Source of the DNA: Batillaria attramentaria
Lineage: Eukaryota > Mollusca > Gastropoda > Batillariidae
Assembly: GCA_018292915.2 (NCBI GenBank)
Contig: JACVVK020000339.1
Coordinates: 402,501-466,500 of the forward strand
Direction: 5' to 3'
DNA length: 64,000 nt
This document shows positions 1-15,800 of the stretch, piece after piece (positions within the stretch are counted from its first letter, which is position 1; the number at the start of each line of letters is the position of its first letter). The notes under the pieces are model-generated. The model saw only the letters and a program-made list of their open reading frames with translations. It was not told the origin of the DNA and ran no database searches. The translations under genes were made by a program, and so were the position numbers.

Positions 1-22
1 TAAACCTGTATTTTGTGTACAG

Positions 23-1311
23 GGGGCCCGGCACGCGTTTGCGGAAGCTGTGGGTAAAAACATTGCAAACCCTACAGCCACACTGTTGGCGGGCTGTAAC
101 TTGTTACGACACATCCACCTTGAGTACCACGCGCGCCTCATCGAGGATGCCATCCTGCAGGTCATCAAGTCAGGAAAGGTAGGCCGCATGATCGACGTGC
201 ACCACTTTATAATATTGCTGGTGGTAGTGTTGTATTTGTAATTTGTCAGGAAAGCTACAACACTGTTAATGCTATTACTGCTATTCTACTGCTGCTGTTC
301 ACTTTGCTCAAGCACTGTTTTTTGCAGTGCGTGTTCACTTGGTACCGTCGGTGGCGTGGTTGGTAGTCTAGTGGTTAAGACTTTGTCACCAATGCAAGAG
401 ATCAAGCTCGAGCCCCACTCGGGGTGAAGAATTTTTCTTTGTCGTATGTGGCACCGTTCATTCCGGCCAACCATCCACGGTTCTCTCCGGGTACTCCTGC
501 TTCCTCTCCCCTCTGCTTTGGAAATGTTCAGCCCACATGATTAATAAATCAACGCAGTTCTACAATTCCAAAATTTAAATTCTGAGCTGGCCCTTCGCAA
601 CACATGATTGTTATATGTTCATGTCCAGTGTCTGAGAGAATGCATGTCATATACATTGGTGTGCATGTTACGTTTAGCTCATTGGTGTGCATGTTACGTT
701 TAGCTCATTGGTGTGCATGTTACGTTGGTGTGCATGTTACGTTGGTGTGCATGTTACGTTGGTGTGCATGTTACGTTGGTGTGCATGTTACGTTGGTGTG
801 CATGTTACGTTGGTGTGCATGTTACGTTGGTGTGCATGTTATGTTGGTGTGCATGTTACGTTGGTGTGCATGTTACATTGGTGTGCATGTTACATTGGTG
901 TGCATGTTACGTTTAGCTCATTGGTGTGCATGTTACGTTTAGCTCATTGGTGTGCATGTTACGTTTAGCTCACACTAATCACAGTGCTTTGAAGTTTGAG
1001 CCAAATGTTTGGGATAACGCGCCTGTGTTAATGTGATTATTGTTATTGTTGCTGTGAACACGTCACTTTTATCTCTGGTAACGATGGTGTGCACATGGCA
1101 GCTGTATTCCACCAGGTGTTTGAATATATTATTATATATAATGTCGTGGCAAGATGTGGAACTGATGTTGCTGTGAGACTGGTCTGTGTAGTGAACAAGG
1201 ATATACATGTCTGTTGCGTTTTTTTTTCAGGTGCGGACGAAGGACATGGGCGGCTATGACTGCACGAGTGACTTCACAAATGCTGTCATTAAAAGTCTGC
1301 AGCAACAGTAG
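23..1311 (+). CDS. IDH3B: NAD-dependent isocitrate dehydrogenase beta-type subunit, C-terminal exons
   Basis: Mitochondrial-matrix TCA-cycle enzyme subunit (isocitrate + NAD+ to 2-oxoglutarate + CO2 + NADH). Only the last two coding exons are here: 23-178, after an AG acceptor at 21-22, and 1231-1311, after a T-rich tract and CAG. The 5' part lies outside the window. Exon one is 52 codons with the family signature GKNIANPTA, followed by [14 protein letters not shown]. Exon two is 26 codons, starts VRTKDMGGY and stops at TAG 1309-1311. Both exons are in phase 0, so the join is clean. The start [11 protein letters not shown], the LEYH stretch and the RDMGGY-like start of the last exon fit the IDH3B branch better than IDH3G or IDH3A; this is from remembered family sequences. 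The 1.05-kb intron holds a SINE with an expanded minisatellite. Confidence 0.9.
345..1050 (+). mobile_element. tRNA-derived SINE, family 1, with internal expansion
   Basis: In the IDH3B intron. The head resembles a tRNA with an A-box-like TAGTCTAGTGGTTAAGA near 362 and a decayed B-box (CTCGAGCCCC) near 408. The body matches the cleaner copy at 7711-8110 almost throughout (CAAAGAATTTTT-like linker, GTATGTGGCACCGTTCATT, GGTTCTCTCCGGGTACTC, CTCTGCTTTGGAAATGTTCAGCCCA). The shared 3' end (GTGCTTTGAAGTTTGAGCC, then a GCGCC tail and ATT-rich end) occurs only after about 975. The roughly 300-bp tandem array in between therefore sits inside the SINE. Confidence 0.7.
652..970 (+). repeat. 17-bp minisatellite (GGTGTGCATGTTACGTT)
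   Basis: About 17 copies of a 17-bp unit. Some units at both ends carry an added TAGCTCATT, giving longer 26-bp units. The open frames across it are repeat artefacts. Confidence 0.92.
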
Positions 1312-2740
1312 CCCTTCGTCCTTCACCTACCCTGTTATCATCCCCCCCCCCCCCCCACCCTGCCCTTTAACATGCACACTTCAACAAACAGCAGATCATG
1401 ACTGTGTCCTGTATTTGACATGTTTGGGGCGCTGGTTATACTTCATAGCCCACACACAGCTTTGTGTCGTGTGATGGATCCAGCGTAAGCCCTCCGTATC
1501 ATCTGCTTCAATCCATCATCCACCGTCAGTCAGTCCCGGACAGTGTAAGGTTACACACATGGACTTGGTGGCGATTTTGAGAGGGAAAGTAATACTCAGT
1601 TAACCTTGTGTGTGGGGGTGAAGATTATGGTCACTGGAGTTTGAGAGCTTCTGTCACTGTCACCTTGTTGTAGTTTTGACTGAGTGCATGAGTCTTGATG
1701 GTTGTATGAAATCCTGTCAGGTTGACATGTCCCAATGGGTGCACTGCCTGATGGGTGCACGTGTCCTAATGGGTGCACGTGTCCTCATAGTGTGTGCATT
1801 GCCTGTGGGTGCATGTGTCCTGAAGGGTGCATTTAACCTGATTGAGGGGTGCATGTTTCTTCTGGATATTTACATCAGTCAGTGTCAGTGTAAGCCAAGC
1901 TCTTTCCAGTTATACAGTGTGAAGGATGGCTAGGATTAGACTAGTTCACAATACACTACGCTTGGTTTTTTTACACGATCTGCACTTATAACTTTGTGTG
2001 TCCCCAAGATTGTTAAACAAGTTGAAAAGACGCCCATTTTTGGTATTCATTTTGCTGTACGTTGTTCTCCCGTGAGACGAGAAAGACTGTGATAAAAGAA
2101 TGAGTGCATGGGTTATGGCTGCAGTATTTCTATGGAGACCGATTGTAGATGTATACATGTTGTCTTTTCTCAACAAGTGAGTACATGTATGTACTGGGAG
2201 GATGTAACAATGAATGAGCCTCATATGTGGTGGGTAGTTTTATATATATAAAAAAACTTTGTTTAAGAGCTGGCACTCGTCTTAATGTAATGATGTAGAA
2301 CTATACCGATTTGTTTTACATGGCTGTTGACGTCATAGATTTCTTTGAGAAGCAAACACCTTTTATGCTGGTATATTGCATTGTAATTTTTATATTGTCA
2401 TTATAAGGACTAGAAGTGTTTTCACTGCTGCCCTTTTTTTTTTCTTTTTTTTTTCACATATGACAAATTTAGTAGACAAAGAGGTCCGTTCAGTGAATCT
2501 CGTGCGAGTTGTTTTCTGTTGTAAAACAAAGATGTCTGTCACACTTCAACAGTCTCCTTCCTCTGTCATCATGTGTGTGTGTGTGTGTGTGTGTGTGTAC
2601 AACCATGATTCAAACAAAACAGACACAAACAAACGATATACTGACTCTTTAATGCAGGACAAAATGGATTTTCTGGACTTTTAGAAAATGAACTGAAATC
2701 CCACAGCATTACAACAGCAGAATAAAACATACAGTCAATC
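1312..2740 (+). other. IDH3B 3' untranslated/flanking region
   Basis: No further coding exon recognised. It contains a poly-C tract (about 1342-1356), degenerate GGGTGCA-type short repeats (1735-1850), T-runs near 2432-2455, a (GT)n tract at about 2573-2599 and an AATAAA at 2721-2726 that may be the polyadenylation signal. The UTR end is not fixed by the sequence. Confidence 0.45.
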
Positions 2741-4220
2741 ACTTTGAGGTGACACGGAGAAACAGTCGACTTACATCTACTGTGAAAAGTACATCAGCTG
2801 CAGTTGTATTCCAAAGGACAGGGAGGACATTCATGATATCACTGTCTGCAACTTGAAAGGAGCAGGGCATGTGCTTCACGAGATTTTGTTCAGCATACTG
2901 GACTTAGCATTGTCTGAGCGCTGGTGTAGCCCGCTAATTATTGTGTGCCCTGTTAGAAATCTGTTTCCTTCAATTCTTGCTTCTTACAAACATGGATTTG
3001 AAAACTTTCAGTGAAGAAACAAACACCACAATATTGTCTGCAGAGCCTGCCAATATTAGCGTGCTACGTGTTAAAATAGTGATGAATGGGAAACTAACCT
3101 GAAACTGAACTTGACTGTTTCACCAAAAACCAATGAACGAGTAACTTTCTACTGAATGCAATTTACATGTGGATTGCCTGAGATTCCATCAACATAGATC
3201 ATTGCGCAGATCTTGAATATGTTGAAACTGTTTCAGATCATAGTGACGATTCTGACTGACTTTTTTCCTTTTGACCCAATCTGCTGATATACATTCTATG
3301 ATATGTGCCGAAGGCCGACCTCCGTAACAACTCGTGCTGTGACTGACGCAGTATCACATGACGGGAGACGAGCAACAACAAAAAAATATTCCGAAAGCTA
3401 CAGAGACAACACACTATACAGTGAATGAAGGAACAACACTTGACATGTTCAAATTATCAACACAGATTTCTTCACTGAACCATCACCCTTTGCACATCTA
3501 CAATACTCCAGACCGGACATGATGACTCACATAGTATTCAATAATAATTGTGCATACTTACTCTACTATAAAGTAATAACTGATCAACCTGTTTGTGATT
3601 CCACTTGCACAGATTCAGACATTCATGCTAGGGTAAGTAAGTAAGTGGCCGGCACACTGTTTGTGAATCCCACACAATTGGCATGAAATGAATGCATATT
3701 GTGTTACAGGCTGTCAACACGTTCATGAAAATCAAGAGATTAAGAGGTGCATCAGTATGTCATGAGAACATTCATCACAGAACAAAGCAACACGCGTACC
3801 ATGTCATCCAAAACACATTCTCACACTACACCAAACAGAAACATTTACTCCACATTGCACTCAAATGTTTTATCCCAGAATGCATTGTTCATCACAAGTT
3901 TACAGGTTTTTGTGGCACCATGTACACTTTTCCAAACACCTCAAAGATGAGACTTGAAGTGTTCACGTCACACAAGAAGGATTTTGTGACACTGACCTCC
4001 AAATCACCATGCGTAGACTCCTACTCTAGGGAAATGTACGTACTCATGGCGGTACCCCTACTACCAGGAGACAACCAACTTTGATAGGAATCTCACAAGG
4101 TTCAGGCCACACAAGCAATCTGCATGTTTGTTACTCAGATACAGTTCTGTAGGTGCTAAACAGCTTGGTTCTGAAATAAACAATTCACTACTACCGTTCA
4201 TCAAGAACAGCTTCACAAGT

Positions 4221-4225
<5 letters not shown>
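2741..4225. other. Intergenic or 3'UTR DNA between convergent IDH3B and ARL3
   Basis: No recognised gene, RNA or repeat apart from a short GTAAGTAAGTAAG run near 3636. An open frame at 3692-4084 (+, 130 codons) has no recognisable domain, no splice context and low-complexity His/Thr-rich composition. I treat it as chance. Confidence 0.4.
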
Positions 4226-4254
<29 letters not shown>

Positions 4255-4258
<4 letters not shown>

Positions 4259-4935
4259 GAAGTAAGTAAAGCTGAGAGCGCTCCCTAGATCTAGGAGGTG
4301 TGTGCTTTGTATGCCATTGGACAAGTCCGCCTTGCCCTATATTGGCTACAAGCCACAATGGGGGGGGGGGGGGGAAGGGAACCTACCATCCTACCGCTGA
4401 AACGTCTAACAGATCTAAGGGTATCTCACCATTCATAGTGCCCCCATTCCCCTCCCACCGGGAGGAAAATGGTCGGTACGACCAAGGCCATATGAATTGG
4501 TGATTTTAGCCGCTCACGACCATGGTTACGGGTCAATGGGACCCTCATCAGGTGAGCATGCGGCGATACCCACGAGGGCTGCAACGTCCAACCAGCACTA
4601 AAAGGCTGCCCCAGAATAATCTGGTGCGTCTCCAGTACTAGCAGACGTCGCTACCCTAAAGCTCTGCAAGAGGTTTCAGCGGAAAAAAGACTAAATAATT
4701 TAGAAGGAGCAACTGCCTAGGTGTAATGTCATGTAATTACATTTAATATAGAATAGGAACAAAGGCGTTTACTAAAGCCGAAAACATGCGCTCAATCAGG
4801 TCAATTTGAAAGTAGGGGAAGTAAGTAAAAGCTGAGAGCGCTCCCTAGATCTAGGAGGTGTGTGCTTTGTATGCCATTGGACAAGTCCGCCTTGCCCTAT
4901 ATTGGCTACAAGCCACAATGGGGGGGGGGGGGGGG
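4255..4935 (-). mobile_element. Retrozyme / Penelope-like non-autonomous retroelement fragment
   Basis: A block of about 110 bp starting GGGGAAGTAAGTAAA and ending GCCACAATGGGG occurs twice in direct orientation, at 4255-4366 and 4813-4925, about 558 bp apart. Between them, on the minus strand, is a hammerhead-ribozyme fold (4509-4564). Flanking direct repeats around a hammerhead are typical of Penelope-like element pseudo-LTRs and of metazoan retrozymes. No reverse transcriptase is present. Poly-G and (TA)n tracts end the second copy, and a (TA)n tract precedes the first. The class rests on the ribozyme, not on protein. Confidence 0.6.
4509..4564 (-). ncRNA. Hammerhead ribozyme-like motif (type I order)
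   Basis: Reading the minus strand: stem I strand GCTCAC; core CTGATGA; stem II GGGTC-CCATT-GACCC (5 bp, 5-nt loop); GTAA in place of the usual GAAA; a very short stem III CC-AT-GG; then TC as cleavage site; then GTGAGC closing stem I. Outer GCC/GGC can extend stem I. All paired arms match perfectly. The one departure is a T at the A13 position of the catalytic core, which should weaken or abolish cleavage in this copy. Very short stem III is known from hammerheads of Penelope-like elements and retrozymes. Confidence 0.72.
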
Positions 4936-4946
4936 GGGAAATAGGA

Positions 4947-4994
<48 letters not shown>

Positions 4995-4995
4995 C
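4919..4995. repeat. Poly-G, (TA)n and poly-T simple-sequence cluster
   Basis: A G19-type run, then GAAATAGGACTC, then about 13 TA dinucleotides and a run of about 17 T. A similar (TA)n tract lies at 4225-4254 just before the first copy of the flanking repeat. Confidence 0.85.
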
Positions 4996-6302
4996 CCCTT
5001 CTGAACATTGCACGCTGACCAGAATGAAAAGCTGGTGCACAAAGCTTAGTGTGCTAGTTTTGAATGTCGGTCCATGTACACTGCACTGCCAAATGGACAA
5101 TGACCAAGTACCGGTAGTGGTTGAATGTTGCCCTAAGTACAGTACGAACTACACCTGCCTCACTACCGGTGCCGCTTGCATGTACCGGTCACACTGGACA
5201 TATTAACCTGTTTACAGATCCATCCCCCACCTCAAATGATATGAGCGATATTAGACAGACAAGTATTAATGTGTCACTGTTCGACCAGCTGGAATGCTTC
5301 AGTTGCTTGTCTCACATCACAACACGGAACATTTACACTGATGGATGGATGGATAAGAAGTGATTCAGTCTCGCATGCTGGTCCTCTGGCTATCATATCA
5401 ACAGGCTAACATTCCTTCTTTCACCATTGACAACACTTTCCACATCCCACCTGCGTTCTTCCCAAACACAAAAATAACAAACCTGCATCCAGTTACAGAT
5501 GTGTAAGGCTTCAAATCCAAAAAATTGATTTTGATTACAGAAAGTTTTCTTTCCAGAGGAACCTTTATCAGCATCTACAAGAAAGAAAACATGCACACAT
5601 AAATTCTGATACATGTTTCTTGACCAATGGTGGAACAGTTGAACTGTGTGATATGAAGTTGATGGCTCCTGCCTAAGCAAGCATTGCAGGTACACACATG
5701 TGACATAGGATGAAGAGTACATGTAACAACATTCAAAAAGAAATAGATGCATAACCTCAAAAAATGGACGAAAAAAGTTAAAACTCAAACACAACATGAC
5801 ATGGTTTGACCAGCAACCAGGAAAAGATTTTGCCGCCAAGAGAAGCAGTGTTTGGACGGAACAACAGTCAAATACAAAATGTACATCACAAACGATTAAG
5901 TACATGTACAGCTTGGATACATATGAAAAAATATGCACGGATATGCGTGATGACATTTTTAGGTAAGACAACCGGTGAAGTATCCAAGGTGGGAGAATGA
6001 TATTGATTTTCAGCTCAAGTAAGTGACAGGAAGAAAGGAAGAGAATCTCATCTTAAACCCCACTGATGGGTTGGGAGGGTTTGCCTGTCAAACAGTAATT
6101 TGCTATGGAGCTGGTGGTGGTTGGGTACCAGCGTCTACCACATATCAAACCACCACCATACCGACCAATCATCCATTCCCACCAGCTCAGTTTAAAGTAT
6201 ACTCTGTCTACCACCATCAACCCAAAGTGATAGGGACTTATGAAATGACTCGACACACAACTAACCAGGAAGTCTTGTTGGTCCACAAGTGTACCACATA
6301 CG
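4996..6302. other. Intergenic or ARL3 3'UTR DNA, no gene recognised
   Basis: An open frame on the minus strand at 5393-5971 (192 codons) is Cys/Phe/Val-rich with no recognisable domain. It may be part of a long ARL3 3'UTR. Nothing else identified. Confidence 0.35.
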
Positions 6303-6931
6303 ACTGTCCCTCTATCATCATGTTTATCATGTCCCTCTATCATCATGTTTATCGTGTCCCTCTATCATCATGTTTATCAAGTCCCTCTATCATCATGTTT
6401 TATCATGTCCCTCTATCATCTGTTTATCGTGTCCCTCTATCAATCATGTTTATCATGTCCCTCTATCATCATGTTTATCATGTCCCTCTATCATCATGTT
6501 TATCGTGTCCCTCTATCATCATGTTTATCAAGTCCCTCTATCATCATGTTTATCATGTCCCTCTATCATCATGTTTATCATGTCCCTCTATCATCATGTT
6601 TATCATGTCCCTCTATCATCATGTTTATCGTGTCCCTCTATCATCATGTTTATCATGCCCCTCTATCATCATGTTTATCGTGTCCCTCTATCATCATGTT
6701 TATCGTGTCCCTCTATCATCATGTTTATCATGTCCCTCTATCATCATGTTTATCGTGTCCCTCTATCATCATGTTTATCGTGTCCCTCTATCATCATGTT
6801 TATTGTGTCCCTCTATCATCATGTTTATTGTGTCCCTCTATCATCATGTTTATCATGTCCCTCTATCATCATGTTTATCATGTCCCTCTATCATCATGTT
6901 TATCGTGTCCCTCTATCATCATGTTTATCAA
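6303..6931 (+). repeat. 25-bp minisatellite (CCCTCTATCATCATGTTTATCATGT)
   Basis: About 25 head-to-tail copies with few changes (CATGT/CGTGT/CAAGT/TTGTGT ends). The unit is not a multiple of three, so all three frames stay open for long stretches and give spurious proteins rich in SLYHHVY and similar strings. Confidence 0.95.
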
Positions 6932-7196
6932 GTGTCCATGAGAGTCTCTAAATATCTATCATTATGCACAGACTTCTAACTACCAGTTAAAGTTCTGTGC
7001 ATACTGGCAAAGTGGTTCTGCCCTATCTTAACCTCAAAAACCTGTGATTTATCACCTTTTTTTTTTTTAAACTTCTCTCCCCTTCCTTTGGAGGAAGTAT
7101 GGAGAAACTCCTACTTTACTGACAAAACTACTTTGCCCAACAATTCTATTATCCTACAACCACAAGGAAAATCGGTGTTGAACTAAGAAGCCTGTT

Positions 7197-7271
7197 CATC
7201 TCTCTCTCACTCCTTCTGTTCATCTCTCACTCACTCCCTCTCTCTCTCTCACACGCACATGTGTGCACGCA

Positions 7272-7329
<58 letters not shown>
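7197..7329. repeat. (TC)n/(CA)n microsatellite
   Basis: CTCT-rich stretch followed by about 28 CA dinucleotides (7273-7328). Confidence 0.92.
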
Positions 7330-7331
<2 letters not shown>

Positions 7332-7583
7332 CACACTTTTGCTACCTAAAACTCCTTGTGCATACAACGCAAGTTACCAATACATTGCTCAAGTCCGAGC
7401 TGCATTGTAGAACTATCAAGACCTGGGTTTGCTGGACTTGCTGCGGTCCTCCGCATGCGTAAGACATCAGGCAAAATAAAGTTATGTGAGTTGTGTCACT
7501 TTGTGCACACCGCCACAAATGAAAAACTGTGTGGTCTCCTTCCAGATGGTGTGTCAAGTACCGTGTACATGACATGATCAGCG

Positions 7584-11841
<4,258 letters not shown>

Positions 11842-12846
11842 GATTACACTCGTTTGGCTTTGCTTGCGGGTAACTACGTGTGACGTCACGAGTTATTAAA
11901 CTGTACTCCGAAAAAGGAAGAGCTTGCAAGGGCCTTAACTCTCAAAGTCCGGGTGGATTTGGGAGGGAACCAGTGAGGGAGGTTGCAGCTGTTGCTAGTT
12001 TGACCATTTTATGAAAATCAGGTGTCAGTCGATTGCCCAGCCATTGGCAGTGAATACCACTACATTTTGCCTTTCATGGATTGGGTCAGTACAGGCGGGC
12101 TTTGGGAAACTAGCATCTTACACGTGGTGTAGGTCAACAAGTGCCCTTCATCCGCTCGCCGTGTGTTGATGCAATAACGGACGGAGGCTGCCCACACAAC
12201 ACTGTGTAAGTTTCGCCTTGTGAGTTGTGTACTGTTTCCGATTCTTCTCCATTTTCTGCCTGTTTCAGTTTGGTGTTTTGATAGTCTGTGCAAAAAAAAA
12301 TACAACGTGCATTTGTTTTAACATGAGTTTTTGTGCAAGCTGTAAGTTCTGTGAGAGCAAACAAAGTATATATTATTTTATAACTATGTAAACAATTAAA
12401 ACATTGCACATGCAGCATCAACATGGTATTTTGTCATGGTATCAGTGGGGTATTGAAGCAAAAACAGTGACGTGCATGAGTTTGGCATGACGTTGGAGTA
12501 ACAGTTATGCCAACTGCCCTATTATGTGCATGCATGTATAAGCCTGCTGACACAACATAAATTACAAGTGACTGGAAACTGCAGCTGGTATATCAATTGA
12601 TAAATTTATGTCCAAGCATGCATTACAATTTATGTGGATGTGTACACAGAGAGAGATACCAGTTCTTAATTTGTGCTCACAATTTTGTTGATCTTTGTTT
12701 ACATATCTGTTTTGGGTGGGGTTTTTTTTCTCAGTTTTATTCTTATTTTGTTACCGCTGTTTTATTAATTTATTATTTTTAGTGCTTGGTAAAATCTGTT
12801 CAAGTCTTCTCTAAAAAGCGAATCCGTAACTTGTTTGTGTCGTGCA
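11842..12846. promoter_or_regulatory. Bidirectional promoter region ARL3 / SFXN2
   Basis: The two genes start head-to-head. The ARL3 start codon is at 11841 on the minus strand; the sideroflexin start-codon exon has an acceptor (GTGCAG) at 12841-12846, so its non-coding first exon must lie in this interval. A perfect palindromic cAMP-response element, TGACGTCA, is at 11881-11888, 40 bp from the ARL3 ATG. No TATA box is evident. The exact start sites cannot be read from sequence. Confidence 0.6.
11881..11888. promoter_or_regulatory. CRE palindrome TGACGTCA
   Basis: Exact CREB/ATF consensus in the shared promoter, within ACGTGTGACGTCACGAG, which also contains an E-box-like ACGTG. Confidence 0.6.
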
Positions 12847-12873
12847 GAAGAAGATTAGCAGCTGAGCCAGAGA

Positions 12874-15800
12874 ATGTCGGGGGAGCGTCTTGACGTGACC
12901 AAGTCTCCGTTTGACTGTGGGTCATTCCTGGGGAGACTGAAATACTTTGCATGGATCACTGACCCTCGACTCGGCCTCACATCAACGAGACACCTGCTGG
13001 AGGCGCGCGAACTGCTGAATGCATACAAGTGAGGATGTGAGGTGGCTGGTGAATTGTGGTGACTGATCCTTGCCATTACAACAATGTGTAATTAGTAGAC
13101 AAAAATTCATATAATAGACATTGTCGTGAAATTTGGGGGGATTTGGCATACGTGTTAAGGCGTTCGCTGTGGTCCTGCAGGGTTTGAATCCTTGGTGAGC
13201 AGGAATTTGGTGAGAATTCTCTTTTGCACACTTAACTAGAGTGCCTGTCTCGATCACCTTCGTGTACACATGAACACGCAGTGCCAAATGTGCACACTGA
13301 AGATAGAGATCAATCACACTCCAAGCATGCATTTTAAAACTAGAGAGGCAAAAGCCTCCATGGCTCCCTTGTGACATGGGTCAAGGTCATTCAAAAGAGT
13401 ATGTTTGTAAAAAAAATCTTACCACTATCTATCATCAAGCCAAGTAAGGTGTCTCTGGTGTTCTTAGTTCCTGGCAATATTACACTTTTCCCCAAAACTG
13501 ACTGTATGGCCTTGACCTTGGGCCAAGGTCATTCAAATAAGATGTCTATCATTACACCAAGTTGGATGCCTCTAGTATTTGTAGTTTCTCCAAAGACGGT
13601 AATATTGAAATTGACAACAGACAGCTTTAATGACCTTGACTCAAAGTCAAGGTCATTTAAAGTGGTATGGGTATATAGTTCTTATCAATGTCTATTAGCA
13701 TGGCAAGTTTGGCGCCTCTGCTGTTTGTTGTTTCTGAGAAAATGCCAATGTTACGGTTTCACAAAAATAGCTTGTACGGCCTTGACCTTGACACAAGGCT
13801 ATTGAATACATGTATATCTGTTAAGTTCTTATCAATGTCTATCACCATATAAAGTTTAAAACCTCTGGTTTTTGTAAATTCCAAGAAAATGCCAATGCAA
13901 AATTTTAAAGCAGACAGCTTTAGTGGCCTTGACCTTGAGTCAAGGTCATTCAACATGATATATTTTGAAAGGTCTTACGGCTGTCTATAGGCATGCCAAG
14001 TTTGGTGCCTCTGCTTTTTGTAGATTCTGAGAAAATGCCCATGTTAAGGTTTACTGCGGAAATGCGGAAAATAGCTTGTACAGCCTTGACCTTGACACAA
14101 GGCCATTGAATACATGTACTTCTGTAAAGATCTTATCAATGTCTATCATCATGCAAAGTTTAAAGCCTCCGGTTTTTGTAGATTCCAAGAAAATGCCAAT
14201 GCAAAATTTTAAAACAAACAGCTTTAGTGACCTTGACCTTGAGTCAAGGTCACTCAGAATGATATATTTTGAAAGGCCTTACGGCTGTCTATCAGCATGC
14301 CAAGTTTGGTGCCTGTGCTGTTTGTAGATTCTGAGAAAATGCCAATGTTAAGGTTTTCTAGGGAAATGCGGAAAATAACTTGTCTGACCTTGACCTTCAC
14401 ACAAGGCCATTGAATACATGTATATCTGTAAAGTTCTTATCAATGTCTATCATCATGCAAAGTTCAAAACCTCTGGCATTTGTAGACTCCAAGAAAATGC
14501 CTATGTAAAATTTTCAAACAGACAGCTTTAGTGACCTTGACCTTGAGCCAAGGTCATTCAAAATTATATATTTTGAAAGGTCTTATGGCTGTCTATCGGT
14601 ATGCCAAGTTTGGTGACTCTGCTCTTTGTAGATTCTGAGAAAATGCCAATGTTAAGGTTTACTGCGGACACACCCACAGACAGACAGACACACACACACA
14701 CACACAGACAGACGACGGAGGGTTACAACATAGACTCCCATTGTTACACAAGGGAGCCAAAAAGGGTCTACTATGGTGATAAGCTTCCCGTGAAGATAGC
14801 AACGTTTGTTTCCCAACCACGGGATCGTGAAGAGTATAAATTAATAATAAATAAATAAACATCATTACATGTACACGTTCTATTAACAGTATTAGGTTAA
14901 ACACAGTGCCAATGTGTCGGACCATTCAGTGGTTCATGAAGTCTGGCCCCAAAACGTGAAAAGTTGAGTTAGCCACAAAAACAATAGAAAATTAAAAAAA
15001 GAAAAGCCATTTCCTGGTAATAACAGCATAATCTGTTTTGCAGACAGCACGCTGAGCCCCCAGGAACTACCCCGCAACAAGTGAGGCGAGCGCAGCAGCT
15101 GTATCTCTCCGCCTTCCACCCGGACAGTGGGGAACTGCAGAACGTCATTGGCCGTATGTCCTTCCAGGTGCCGGGCGGCATGATACTTATCGGGGCCATG
15201 ATCACCTTCTATAAGTATGACACAATGATCACCTTCTATAAGTATGACAGAGTAATCACCTTCTATAAGTATGACACAATAATCACCTTCTATAAGTATG
15301 ACACAGATTCCAAAACTGTTCTTATCTCCAAATTGTAATGCACACACTTCGCCGTCCATGACCCAGTAAAGCTTCTTCCCACCCCACCTGGCCCGTCATA
15401 TTAACTTGTCTCGGACTTGGTGCTGGAACATGAAATTCATGTTAACTTGTCTCGGACTTGGTGCTGGAACATGAAATTCGTGAAGTACTTTCTTCCTCCA
15501 CCGAACATTTGTTGCAAATGTGTAGCTGGTGGTGTTCAGTTACCTCCCTTCTGTAACTTTCTGCAGCTGGGAAATAAGTTACGTTCCACATTTCGGTTCT
15601 TCAACATAATTGGGAACAAGTGTTGATTTTGTTTACAATTTAGTTTAACACAGCGAACAGAAATAAAGTTGCGTCCACTAAAGTTGTGTTTTACAACAGG
15701 TCCAACGTTGCTGTAGTTTTCTGGCAGTGGGCCAACCAATCATTCAACGCTCTCGTCAACTACACCAATCGAAACGCTGCCTCTGACGTCAGCACCAAGT

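Noticed and set aside
5393..5971. 192-codon open frame on the minus strand
   Set aside because: Cys/Phe-rich, no domain, no splice or start support. Probably 3'UTR or intergenic.
6023..6979. Long open frames (318, 220 and 198 codons) across the 25-bp array
   Set aside because: All three frames are open because the unit lacks stops and is not a multiple of three. Repeat artefact.
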